From positions 58,799,296-58,863,295 of the forward strand of contig CM055092.1 of the NCBI GenBank assembly GCA_029204225.1: a stretch of 64,000 nt of DNA, read 5' to 3'. Position 1 is the stretch's first letter, and the number at the start of each line of letters is the position of its first letter. The position numbers were made by a program, and so were the translations under genes. The stretch is from Diphasiastrum complanatum. Lineage: Eukaryota > Streptophyta > Lycopodiopsida > Lycopodiales > Lycopodiaceae. Under the pieces are notes generated by a model that had not been told where the DNA came from, made no database searches, and was given only the letters and a program-made list of their open reading frames with translations. Positions 37,034 through 48,900 of this stretch are shown here, in pieces.

Positions 37034-37935
37034 TTACATAACCAGATCTAAGCCAAGTTTGGCTCTAAAAGTCTCAAACTTTTCTTTACTTGAAGCTTTC
37101 GTGAATATATCAGCAACTTGTAACAACGTAGAACAATGTACAATACTTATATCTTCAGATTGTAGCTTCTCACGCACAAAGTGATATTTTACCTCAATAT
37201 GTTTTGTCCTTGCGTGAAAAACAAGATTCTTAGCCAATTGTATTCCACTTTGACTGTCACAGAAAATAACAGTAGGATTTACTTGCTTCATGCCAATCTC
37301 ACATAACAACTTACGTAACCAAACAGCTTCCTGGGTAGCAGAACTTAACCCTTTATATTCGGCTTCTGTAGAAGGAAGAGAAATAGTATCTTGCTTCTTG
37401 CTAGACCATGAAAAACAACTGCTACCAAAATTGAAGGCATAACCTGTTGTTGATTTTCTATCATCTATACTTCCTGCCCAATCAGCGTCAACATAACCCT
37501 GCAACTTAGGTAAAATACTTTGTCTTTTGTAGATTAGGCCAAGGTTAGGTGTACCTTTCACATACCTCAAAGTCCTTTTTGCAGCTTTCCAGTGGTCCAT
37601 AGTGGGTGATGACATGAATTGGCTAATCAAACTTACAGCATAGCAGATATCAGGACGTGTAGTCGTAAGATATATCAAACTCCCAACTAGCTGACAAAAT
37701 AGAGTAGCGTCAACATGTGCACTATCATCAATACGAGATAATTTCTTACCAGCTTCGCAAGGGGTGATGGAAGGTTTGCACTCTATCATGTGAAATCTCT
37801 CCAATACCTTTCCCACATACTTGTTTTTACATAACCTGATATCACTGCCAGTTTGCCATATTTCCACACCCAAGCAGCAGTACATAAGATCTAAATCTGT
37901 CATCTCAAACTGCTTGCATAAGTTGGCTTTGATAG
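37034..37935 (-). pseudogene. copia RNase H, open frame of 289 codons
   Basis: The minus-strand frame 37903-37034 is uninterrupted. It starts in the last part of RT (YCCLGVEIWQTGSDI), then GSLIYLTTTRPDICYAVSLI. RNase H follows with its acidic residues in GYVDADWAGSIDD, STEAEYKGL and VIFCDSQSGIQLA, then KHIEVKYHFVREKL. RNase H would degrade the RNA strand during reverse transcription. Upstream, the YVDD part of RT is missing: residues before it (NDENLTRSIKANLCKQFEM) follow directly on an early RT segment. It is the best-preserved coding segment of any transposon here. Confidence 0.9.
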
Positions 37936-38480
37936 AACGAGTGAGGTTCTCATCATTGCCTGTTATGCTTTGCTATCGTGCCATCCGCATGAAACTTTGT
38001 TCTAAACACCCATTTGTTGTCAATGGGTTTCTTTCCAAGTGGTAGATCAACCAACTCCCATGTATCATGCATGTGGATGGATTCAATCTCCTCTTCCATT
38101 GCCCTTTGCCATTCTTTGTGATCTTTTGCCTCATCAAAGGTTGATGGCTCTCGACACTTCAAAATGTCACTCATCAGGGCATAGTTCACATCATAATGAT
38201 TGGGAGACTTCCTTTCCCGCGTTGATCTTCTCACTTCTCCTTGTGTGCTAGATCTTGGTTGATTTAGCTTTGCGTCCTTCATGATCTTCTCATACCATTT
38301 TGGTATCTTAGATTCAGGTGATACACCATGTGGAGAGTATGTATCCCAAGGAGTGTCCAAGTAATGTCTCTTACTTCCAACCGATTTCTCCATCTTCCAA
38401 AATTGTGGGAAGCCTTTTGATGCTTTTACCACTTGCATGGTCTTCATCTTCATACCTACGCATCTCATCAAAGATCACAT
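37936..38480 (-). pseudogene. copia integrase tail and RT N-terminal edge
   Basis: The minus-strand frame 38471-37953 holds the variable region after integrase (PKWYEKIMKDAKLNQPRS, RRSTRERKSPNHYDV) and the start of RT: EAKDHKEWQRAMEEEIESI, HDTWELVDLPLGKKPIDNKW and VFRTKFHADGTIAKHNRQ. The frame then breaks and RT resumes only near its end, indicating an internal deletion of the catalytic core. Confidence 0.85.
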
Positions 38481-39170
38481 CTTTTCTAATGTGAATCTTG
38501 TTCATTACAGGATTAAAACACTTGTATGCCTTCGTCCTCTCGTCCTAACTGACGAAGATACACTTGATTGCTTTGGCATCAAGTTTCTTTCGCTCCTCCT
38601 TTGGCACATGTACATAGGCCTTACATCCAATGACACAAAACTTGTCGATTTTTGGCTTTATTCCTGTAGATGCTTCTTCGGGAGTCACATTTAGAACCGC
38701 AACTGTCGGGCTCCTGTTTTGCAAGAATGTTGCCACACTGCACGCTTCCGACCAAAGTGAATCGATGAGCGTGCACTCTCCATAATAGTCCTGTTTTTCC
38801 TTTCAGCTACACCATTACTATGCGGCGTGTGTGATTGTGTGAATTGTCTTTTGATGTCGTGTTCTTTGCAAAAGTCCTCAAAATCATCAGATTTGTATTC
38901 TCCCCCTCTATCAGATCTTAGCACTTTGATGCGTGCATCCAGTTGGTTCTCTTCCAAAGTCTTGAACTCCTTGAAGCAAGCAAAAGCGTCAGATTTTTTC
39001 TTGAAGAAATAAATCCATGTCCTCCTAGAGTAATCATCTATGAAAGTCATAAAATAATATGCTTTTCCCAACGACATGGTCTTCATTGGGCCGCACAGGT
39101 CGCTGCGAATAAGTTCCAGCGGTTTCTTAGCTCTTGCAGCTCCACCTTTCTTGATTCAAACTGCTCCAGC
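38481..39170 (-). pseudogene. copia integrase
   Basis: Minus strand from ~39165: ARAKKPLELIRSDLCGPMKT with the first catalytic Asp. MTFIDDYSRRTWIYFFKKKS, VLRSDRGGEYKSD (second Asp) and NGVAERKNRTIMES (catalytic Glu) follow. A frameshift near 38750 moves FLQNRSPT and KAIKCIFVS into another frame. All three catalytic residues are recognisable. Nothing resembling gag or protease lies between ~39170 and the primer-binding site at 39.67 kb. Confidence 0.88.
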
Positions 39171-39675
39171 ATCTTCCAGAGCTCACGGCCGCCCACGGCT
39201 TCTCCACACATCCACAACAATAGCAGGGCGCCCACTCCTGGCTTTTCACAGCTTAAAAAGCGGATTTGTATCGAGAGAGAAATGCTTTTTCCCTTCTTGA
39301 AACCCTAGCTGTCAAAGAAGAAGATATTTTTGGGCTTTATCTGAACTTCTTGAAAATAGAACTGAGCAACTACCTATCCCTCTGAGGTCGTCCTACAACA
39401 AGCAATATTCTGCTCCAAACCGCTCTTCAAACGGTGTTCGATTGGATTCAAACCAATCACAAACGCCAAGCAACCCTCTAGAAGAATTTCCAGCTTCAAT
39501 CTTTGCTTGCCCACTAATTCAGCCGACAATCTCCTGCCTTTGAATCTTCTTACAATTTTGAGCTATTCCACGAATCTCCACAGACTCGGTTTTGTGCTTC
39601 CTAGTCAACAAACCGTTGTGAATTCACAGCTCTCTATTCTTGTCCGGTGATTCTAGCCACCAAGGGCTCTGATAC

Positions 39676-39930
39676 CAAATTAAGAAAACAATTTAAACAC
39701 CTGACCGAATCAATCACCACAGCACAACGTCAAGTGCAACAAGACAAGACAACAGAATTGCTCTCCACAAACTGTATATTCAACTGATAAGTAAGTACAA
39801 AGATAAAGTTGCTTAAAAGCATTCAAAGGGCTCGTAAAAGAAAGACGTCCCAATAATTCTAGAATTAAGCACACGTGGTGTCGTCGAAATAAGAAAGCAC
39901 TGTATAAGTCGTTCATTGCTATTTTAACTC
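39676..39930 (-). repeat. 5' LTR of the minus-strand copia element
   Basis: Partner of 36688-36940. The adjoining GGGCTCTGATACCAAA (39666-39681) is the reverse complement of the primer-binding site. Confidence 0.85.
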
Positions 39931-42617
39931 AAAAATCCCAAAGCAAAGAAAAAACAACAGCTGATTAAAGTCACTTTGAGCTTCTTAGTGAAACACCCTC
40001 TTTGACTACACAAAATTAGGTGTAGAAGCAGATTATGCTGATCTCAATTTTCATGAGTTTGAGAGTATTGAAGAGGCTAGCAATGTAATGACATGCATAG
40101 GGATAGAGGCCAACCTCCCAAAGTGTATTGCAAGATTACAATTGGCCTTGTCATAGAACCATGGATAGGATTTGCCTTGAGCCTAGACATCATGACACTT
40201 AAAACTGCCATAGATCAACATCTTGCTTATGAAAAAGTTCTATCAATATGAGCTTCACCCTATTCAAATGTTGTGGGATATCATGGCACACTTTGCCAAT
40301 CTGAGATGATTTTGCCCTATTCTATAGAGTTTAGGTTGGGGATCTATGGAGATCATTGCCTTAGACACGATTCTTGGATTTATCACTACTGGAGATCTCG
40401 CTCTAGAGGTTAATAACGAAGGTTCTCAAGTAATAGCTACATTTTATATCTAGATAAACCAACATTGGTTTTCGCCAGCTGCCAACATCATCCAGTTACA
40501 AAATCTTTCCCAAGCCACTTTAGGGTTTATATGATGGATTTTGAGTGTCAGTTTTTTATACCCTACGTCTTGGAGATATCCTGATTAGAGTACAACATTG
40601 TGTGAGCTCTTTACTGCTGGATATTGACATCTCTCTACTTCCACTCGATACGTTGAAGTAACATAACCACCCACCCTCGAGTGCCCCAGTCTCCGCTCCA
40701 ACGACGCTGTTACCTGGATCAACCAACAATACCAACATGAATCCAAAAGATGAACATTGGAGGAGAGCTGAAGAGCCTTATTTAGACAAACAGATCTCAT
40801 TGAATTAACTTTAGGAATGTCAAGCAAAAGTCTTTGTGAGTAGACAGGTCAAAGTAGATTGAACTTGGAGGTTGGATCTAGGGTGGACTTCACATGACCT
40901 CTCTTAAAAATCCATTCGAGTCTTACTAGAATCCCATTTGGGATTGGATTCTATTAAGATTAGGCAGTTTATGACTAGTAACCCGAGGTTTGGCGTGTTG
41001 TTCCTGAAAAAAATAAAAAGTATCTTTGAAAACAAAATTCTAAATGTCAAAATACGATATTTGCACAAAAAAAACCCTGATGTCATATTTCTTGAAAAAC
41101 CTTAGCCCACTTTCTAAGGCCAAAAGTTAAAACTTCTAAGTGGATTCTTTTTTAATCCAAGCATGCTTGTATTTAAAAATTTAAATATTAAAAATATGTG
41201 CATCTCATGCACTGTACACATGCATGAGGGCCTTTGTTTCCTTCTTCAAAGTAAAGTCTCACATTTTGTTAAAGCATGTGAATACTTTGGAGCTACATCT
41301 AGTAGCCAACCAAAATATATGGGCATAATGAGTAGTGGATTTAAACTTTTAGTAAAATTGATGTTTCTCAAAATAAATGGTTGTCATTCCGTCAGGGCCC
41401 AAACATAGCAGTGACTACAAGACTTAGAAATTTCTCCATGTGTGGCTTGTAGGCAAGGGTTGGGGCCGCCCCTTGTTCAAGTATCTAACGATGACAAGTA
41501 GCCAAGCAAGTGAATGTGGGTTAATGCAACTTGATCATATCCTTTCAATTATTGCTTCTTGTGATATATCAATCACCTTGTTATATATGTAAGATTTTCT
41601 TACTTTCAAGAATTGTGATACTTACTGCTTATTGCTAAACTTCTTCAACATCAATTTTATTATTGAAAATAACTAATTAGTAGTACAAATTGTTTCTCGG
41701 AAGAGATTGGATTCTTCTTGGTTGTGTCATTTGTGTGGTTGTCCTTCCTCCCTTCCTTATCTCTCTCTCTCGCTCTCTCATGACTGATATTTTATCAAGA
41801 TACTCCTTGTACTACTGTCGAACATGGTTAAATTTTGACTCCATACTATGGTTGTTTTTAACAACTCCGACCAAGAGAATACCAACCCTATTGATGAAAC
41901 ATATATAACCATATCAACAATAATATTATGAAGAGGTTAAAAAAAAAAGAGAAGAGATTATCGAATGTTTTTTGAAAATATCGCTTATAAATTTTTGAAG
42001 TTGCGTTGGCTTTGTGCGCAAAGTCAATGCCAAAATTTGTTTCACATCAGACTCAATTTAACTCAAAAATAGTGAAAAGCGACAATGTTAAAAAAGATTC
42101 ACAGGGTTCAAAACAACAAACTAATTATCAAAATGTCATTTTGAAAAAAGAAATGTGATAATTTTTTAGCGCATAAATTCACACTGAGAGTACTTTTGTG
42201 TTGTTCGTATCATTGTGTTAACCGCTTTTATTTTTATTATGTAGAATTCCGAGTTGAATAGAACAAGTTAAGAGCAAAAAGGTTAAAAAGCAAAATCAGT
42301 TCAAGTTTAACTTAAGAAAGAGAAAGGCATTCGAAATTAAATTAACCTTTTTATTGATTTCATAATAATTTTATGAGGTTTTTAGAAAAAGCTTTTTGAC
42401 TTAAGCCTGTGCTCGTCCTATCCTCAGTTAAGCCTGTGCTCATTCTATCTGACGCCACCAAACTTATTCCGAGGCCATATTACGATGATGTGCGAATTGC
42501 ATCCAGAAAACGATGGGAGTACTCAGTAGAGGAGGGTGCCTCGTTCGCTCTCTTGTTTCCTGAGCTTACGTAACATACTTATTATTATGGATTATTAGGT
42601 CTGGTAGAGGTAGAGCT
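39931..42617. other. unassigned region upstream of CLPT
   Basis: Contains no convincing coding region or LTR. The last ~150 bp before 42618 must include the CLPT promoter and 5' UTR, but no TATA box or initiator can be chosen with confidence. Low-complexity A-rich runs occur at ~41940. Confidence 0.4.
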
Positions 42618-42901
42618 ATGGATTCTGCATTGTGCTGCCAGACCCTGGCCCTTTCAGCATCGCTGTTGTCCCCTCACCACCGTCACCAACCCTATCCCCA
42701 TCACCACTCTCCACTACTTAACAATAGACAGCACACAGCATGGCTGTTCAGATGTTCGCAGCTCTCAAGAGCAGTCGTGAATCTGCGCCTTGCTCACAGC
42801 AGCCACTTTTTGGGAATGCACAGCTTTCCAGGGATTTTAACTCCCCACGGCCCTCATCGAAGAAGCCAGTCCACCATTTCTATGATGGTTCTTCCCACAG
42901 C
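42618..42901 (+). CDS. CLPT: CLPT exon 1 (transit peptide)
   Basis: The start at 42618 (MDSALCCQTLALSASL...) was chosen over the in-exon ATG at 42740. Only this frame joins exon 2 correctly, as ...VLPTA-NPERITEKPQPK. The exon ends ACAGC before a GTAATT donor at 42902. The peptide is rich in Ser, His and Arg and poor in acids, as plastid transit peptides are. Confidence 0.88.
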
Positions 42902-45900
42902 GTAATTCTTTCTCATCTATTTTGAATTTACTTCATTTTTCTGTATACAAGACGGCAGTAAAAATAAAAAAAAAACGTGGAAAAACCTCAAAAGATGCTC
43001 GGATCCTTGCTCAGAGCAGCAATCACCACATTCCCCTTTCAAGAATGGTGTATCTCAAAATCACGCCATGAGAAAATGATATTATTACCTCTTGGCTTGG
43101 CATTTGGCACATGCTAATTCTTCGTGTTCTGAAGTTTTAGGTTTTTTTGGGCATTGTTCTCACATTGCTTGTAAACCTGTGTTGTTGCAGGAACCCTGAG
43201 AGGATAACAGAGAAACCACAACCAAAGTGAGTCACTTATTCAGCTTACGTTGGTAACTGAAGAGGAAAGTCATCGGTCTGTGATTTTAGAAGTGTGTTCT
43301 AGCATGTCTGTATCTATAGCTTATTTTGGGTAGTCCAGTAGAGGAAATGGATATGTTTTTTTAGAATGCGGGTCTTTGGATCATGTGTAGATGGTCAGCC
43401 AGAGCAATCAAAGCTTTTAGCATGGCAGAATTGGAGGCGCGCAAAATGAAATACCCTACAACCGGAACCGAAGCATTACTGATGGGCATCTTAACGGAAG
43501 GTAGCTTCTTATTAGAACAGACGCCTTTAGGTGATAGTTCTGATGATTTCAGCAATCATGCAGACAGTCAATCAACGAAGTGATTAGGTTATCTGGAAGA
43601 AGTTTGACTTTTATGAGCATGAAATCGCTCTAAATATCAGGACATGGGTAGTAACATAAGAACTTTATAATTCTTGTTAAGTGCTTTTTTTCTCGGAGAT
43701 ACTTTCTCATGGAAGCATTGTGCTTCAGAGTTGTAGTTTTTCTGATTGTCTATTTCATGAGGGCCAGTAATAAGTATAATCTGCAAAATCAATGCTAGAT
43801 CTGGAATAGAGTGTGGTATCTTGTCACACGTGAACCTGATCCCACCTCAAAGATCTAACTATATACTTGAACTTTCAGCTTTCTAGAAATTGCTGTGTCT
43901 TCATGGTCTTATGGTGATATTGTTGTTGATTTAACTTTATGTCTTGGATTCTGTGGCCAGGTACTAGCCAAGCGGCTAGATTTTTACGGAGCAATGGTAT
44001 CACATTGTTTAAAGTCCGTGATGAAACAATCAAAGTTCTGGGCAAAGCAGACATGTACTTTTTCAGCCCTGAACATCCACCACTCACAGAACCAGCCCAA
44101 AAAGCACTTGATTGGGCTGTTACCGAGAAACAAAGGCTAGGTACTGATGTGGTAAACCTTGTCTTTGATAATGATGCTCAACAGTTGAATCATAATGGTT
44201 ACATCAGGAATTGTTATCTCCCTTCATAGCATGGGCTCAAAACGAGCACGAGCTGTATAAAGAGTTTTTTGAAGGGCTATATATGTAGAATAACTGTAAT
44301 GATGTCCCTATCTCTGTTTAGTAAATAGATAGCCGTTGCGACTTTTTTAACCCTTTGAAAAAGATTCCTTTCCCTAAATATTGTTCAAATGAGGGTTATC
44401 AGGCCCTTGGACATGACAGATGGATTTCTAGGAGACTTTTAAGACAACGACCACACCAGCGAATACATGGCCCTCATCTGCATACATGTATGAGGGTTTC
44501 GAATCTGCAAATGCCTGCATTTTATCTTCAAATTGTCTCTGCATCTTAACTTCAATTTCAAAATATTGACTTTGAAGCTGCTTTAACCCTGTAATGTATA
44601 AGAATCACCAGAGGAACACGGGCCTTCTCTTGAGCTCTAGGAAACAAAAGACCAGTTGTATGTACCTCGTCACAGAGATCCCATGGCTCATGTATAATAT
44701 CTATACTAGTAGCAACAAGTAACACTACGATGATGAAATGGTTGTGCACGTACATACTCGATTGTGATTCCTCATGACACTGATCCAGTACCTCATGTTT
44801 TAGTAACGCGTGCTCATATGTCATATGGCTTAACATTTTAGTGTAAGAAAGGCATTGGCAGTAAGGGGTCTTGAATAAGATATACAAAATCATTAAAAAT
44901 GATAAAATGTTAAAAACCCTAAGAAGATTGAATTCTATCCTCCCGAATCTCTAGATGTCAAATTTGACAATTTGTTAAGTGCATTGTAAGGGATTCACTT
45001 TAAGGTGACCTGAAATGTAAAAGGATAAAACAAAAGAACCAAAAACTATTGAAACAGCTGAAGTAGAAAAACGACCTAAAGACTGAATGTATTACCATTT
45101 GAGTTTCTGAAACAGTCTTTTAAGGCAGCCAAATAGTCCCAAACTGTCTATTTAAGGCAGCCCAATGTCATTCACTACTTGTAATTAATTTAGAATATTT
45201 TCTTTTTAATAAAAATGTGTTGCAAATTTTTTTTAGGTCACATTCCAAAATGGAACTCTTTTTGGAACGTCATTTAGAAACGTGTTCCGTTTCAAAACGG
45301 GCAACTTATTTCTATAATGAGTTATGGTATTGTTTGTTAAATAATTTGTATTTCGTAACGTGTTCTGTGTCAGAACGGGCATCTATGGTTACCACTATAA
45401 CGAGTTATGTTATTGTCAGTTAAACTATCTGTACTTAGAGTTGGAAAACGTGATCATTTTGGACATATGGCATCTGCTACAATAGATTCAACTGCTTGAC
45501 AGCAACTATTCTATTGTAGTTTAGTATTGATGCAGTTTTATATTATCTACCAAAAAAAGGTAACTTGGCATTTTGGACATGTGGCCTTCACTACAATAGA
45601 TTCAGCTGCTTCACAACAAGTATTTCAGTAGCTCAGTATCAATGCAGGGATTTTTTTTCTCCTTCAAAAAATGGAATGGGGGCTTGTGGCTTTAGTTTAT
45701 TTATATGTCAGAAGGTCACACACACACACACACACATTGTACACACATGCACACTAGTAAAACAAGTAGTACTTTTGAAGGTAAAAGGTTGTTTTTGGTG
45801 CTTCAAGAAACTTTTACAATATTTCTTCACATAAAGTTCCAAAAACAATAAGAGATACGCTACTCAACATAGAATATACCAGTAGACTAAGTTTATGTGA

Positions 45901-48900
45901 GTTGCCATGGTGAATACAAACCATTGTAATGGTGTTAAGCACGATTCACATGGTGTATTCTCAGACACCCTATACCATATGCTTGGTGAAATTGGATGTC
46001 TATTTACAAACGTTATAAATAATCTGTTTAGTGTCTTGTAAGACTCTTCAAAACAATTTGTTAGGTCACTAAATAAGGGTCAGCTTGGTGGATACCCTAG
46101 CATCCTTGGCTCTTTGAAAAGAGCTAAGCATGGGGTGCACCTTAACTACCTTGGCCTAGTCCTTGATGTGTTAGATTTAGCTTCATTTGGATGTAATATA
46201 ATCTATATAACATAGTTGCCGATACGTTCTGGACCACAATTTGTAGGGTTTCCCAGAATGTGCGTTTTTTTAAAGATTTTGCAGTATTTATAATTTTTGT
46301 AGACCTTAAATTATGTTAAGCATCAGTTTTTAGTGGTTCTCTTTTTTTCATTTTTTATGAGAAGAAAAAAAAACCTTTCGGACAGCTTTAACTTGTCCAG
46401 AACCCTTCATCTATGCTATATAATATCAAGTATTAGCCATATTTGAAGCCCTATCAAGAAGGCAAATATGTTATTGACATGGATAACAACTGGTTTCCAG
46501 CCATGGCACTTGTTATCCATGTTTTCGACATGGATAACAATGAGTTTCCAGCCATGGCACTTGTCGTTTGTTGTTGTTGTCAGGCCCCAATTGTGGCCCT
46601 TACGTACCTAGGAGGGGCCAGTGACTAGGTGGATTGGGTACCCAGACTGCTAGTGGCGGCTCACAACCCACACCCCAGTTCTAGGCACCCACGTCCTTGG
46701 GTGTGTCACTGTAGGTGACCCGGTGATTGGGCTCATCATGCATTGACCAAGTCAATCCATAGCTAGGTGGACACTGGACAATGACTAGGGTCAGGGCCAA
46801 GCGACCATTTAGGCATAGCTGGGGCAAGGGGGTGGCTAAGCATTAAGTTGGCTATGTCATGGTTCATCAGGACTGACATGGCATGCCAGGTGGACTGATC
46901 ACCCACACATGGGCACCATGTGTCACAGGACCGGAATACAGGTAGCTACTTAAAGGTTTGCCTATGGATGGGAGAAGAGCATTCTTTCACCGACTAGTTA
47001 GTTTTTGGAGGCACCTCACAGTTGTGGTGGGATGGTGATGAGCATCAGTTGGATGCTCTAAAATTGGTTTGCTTATACGGTTTTTTACCATATTAAACGA
47101 TGTTTAGATTTGCCAATGTTTGGTTTTGATACGAGGAGTAAGAAGTTTGTTCCTGATTTATCAAGAGGGACTATGTGATTCTAAGTTTTAAGTGAGTTGT
47201 GTGTGTGTGTGTGTGTGTGTGAGGATCCATGATATGTGGCACTTATGGTTTCGGAGATGTTCTTGTTGTGATGGGATAGTTCATCAGAGTCATCTAGATC
47301 CACAACTTGAGATCACATCTTTCTTTTCTAGGAGAAGACCATCCATGGACGGATCTAAAGTCAGCCGATGATGATGATGATGACAACACGCATATTAGAG
47401 ATAACGTATTAGTCAGAGTCACGTTGTTGTTAGAGCTATTTGTCCTACCTTGAGGAGACACTTTTCATGGATGACCTTCTAGACAATGTTAGTAGCACAT
47501 TCCAGATCTACCTGGTGGCAACTCGTATTACATCTTTCCTCAGTATCCATAGGACATGATGATAACATCAAACCAAGTAGATACTAGTATTTATAGTAGC
47601 ACACGTTTTCACATTTCATATCTCATTCAGTTTTAGACTCTTTAGTAGATAGATGTACATGTACTTTTTGTTACTGTTTTCGAAAACATTTCATACTCTC
47701 CCGATACCGTATACTTGTTAGAGATGAATGATTATTTTACCCCTTTTGTTACTAGGCCATGATTGCGAGCTATTTTAGGGGCCTATGATCTACTTAGGAT
47801 AGAGATAGTTCTATGCATGTAGTAGGGCGCTAGAGGACTGTAATAAGACTTGGCTTTTTGTTTAGTAATTAGCATTGACATTTACCTAGTAGAGGAACTA
47901 GATTTAGGAATATGCTTTACGCTTTAGCTTTTTCCTGAGTTAGAACTTGGTAAATATTATATAAAGGGGATCTATGCCTTCCTCGAATATCCATTGTAGC
48001 TAGTTTCAGACTTATGATATGAATCCGAGTCACTCTTTTGCTCAATCAGTTTATTACTGTTTATCTGTGAGTGCTAATAAGTTTAGATTACTAGATCACT
48101 CTTTTCATGAATTATTCCTTAATTTTAACATGGTATCAGAGCAAAGGTGCTTTTGATTATTTCTAATTGGAGCATTTTTGAAGAGGGATTTTTTATAGGA
48201 GTTGGTTCGCTACATGAAGTATCACTTCTTGGAAACGGTTTGGTACAAAATCCAAATTATAGGAACTGGTTCACAACACTTCCATAGGGCAGGTTGCTGA
48301 AAAAAGATCAAATCAGATTGTTGGAAAGTGGACATAATTGATCCTGGAAGAAAACTATTAGATCGCTAGAAAAAGAACATAGTAGACTACAATAATAGGT
48401 TTGTTGGAATGTAAATGGAATTGCATACATTACCATACGTGACTTTGACCCAAAAGGTCGAGAGTTGTGTAACCATGGTTTATTTATCTCTATTAGGCTT
48501 ACTAAACTTAAAGTTAGCTAAGTTAGTATGAACTTAATTTGGTAGGGACTCGTGGGTCCATTGGGCCTAATTGTGACATTAAGTACCCCAAATTGACATA
48601 TTGGAGGTACCTTATTCTTTCTATGTAACTTATAGAAAGTTGGATAGTCAATAGTCAAGTAGTTGGATAGCCAATAGTCATGAAGTTAGATAGTCATCTT
48701 GGACTATGTATATGTGTGCATCCCATTTGTATTAGACACTTTTGTAAGCAATACTGACTATTCTCCTTGGCTGTCCACAAGTTTCTACAAGAGGGTTACT
48801 AGGCATCTCTCTCTTTCTTTTGAGAATGCTTTGTGTGACTGAATAGTTAAGATCCTGGATCCTTAGGCTTCTATTTCCTACATGATATTAGAGCCTTTAG

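Larger units (their letters stand above)
36688..39930 (-). mobile_element. minus-strand Ty1/copia element with short LTRs, gag and RT core missing
   Basis: Near-identical ~245-bp direct repeats at 36688-36940 and 39676-39930 bracket the copia coding remnants. On the minus strand a primer-binding site (TGGTATCAGAGCCC) lies just inside the right repeat (39666-39681), and a purine tract TTGAGGGAGAG just inside the left one (~36945). So the element reads right to left. LTR termini appear to be GAGTT...CTTAA rather than TG...CA. A-rich flanks (CAAAAAG left, CAAAAAT right) may be the target duplication. Integrase, an RT edge and RNase H remain; no gag or protease is found. Confidence 0.8.

Noticed and set aside
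42740-42925. Alternative CLPT start in another frame, MAVQMFAALKSSRE...
   Set aside because: It looks like a transit peptide, but its frame hits TGA when joined to exon 2; only the 42618 frame splices correctly.
46443-46628. 61-codon open frame in the CLPT intron
   Set aside because: Explained by a 52-bp tandem duplication; no homology recognised.
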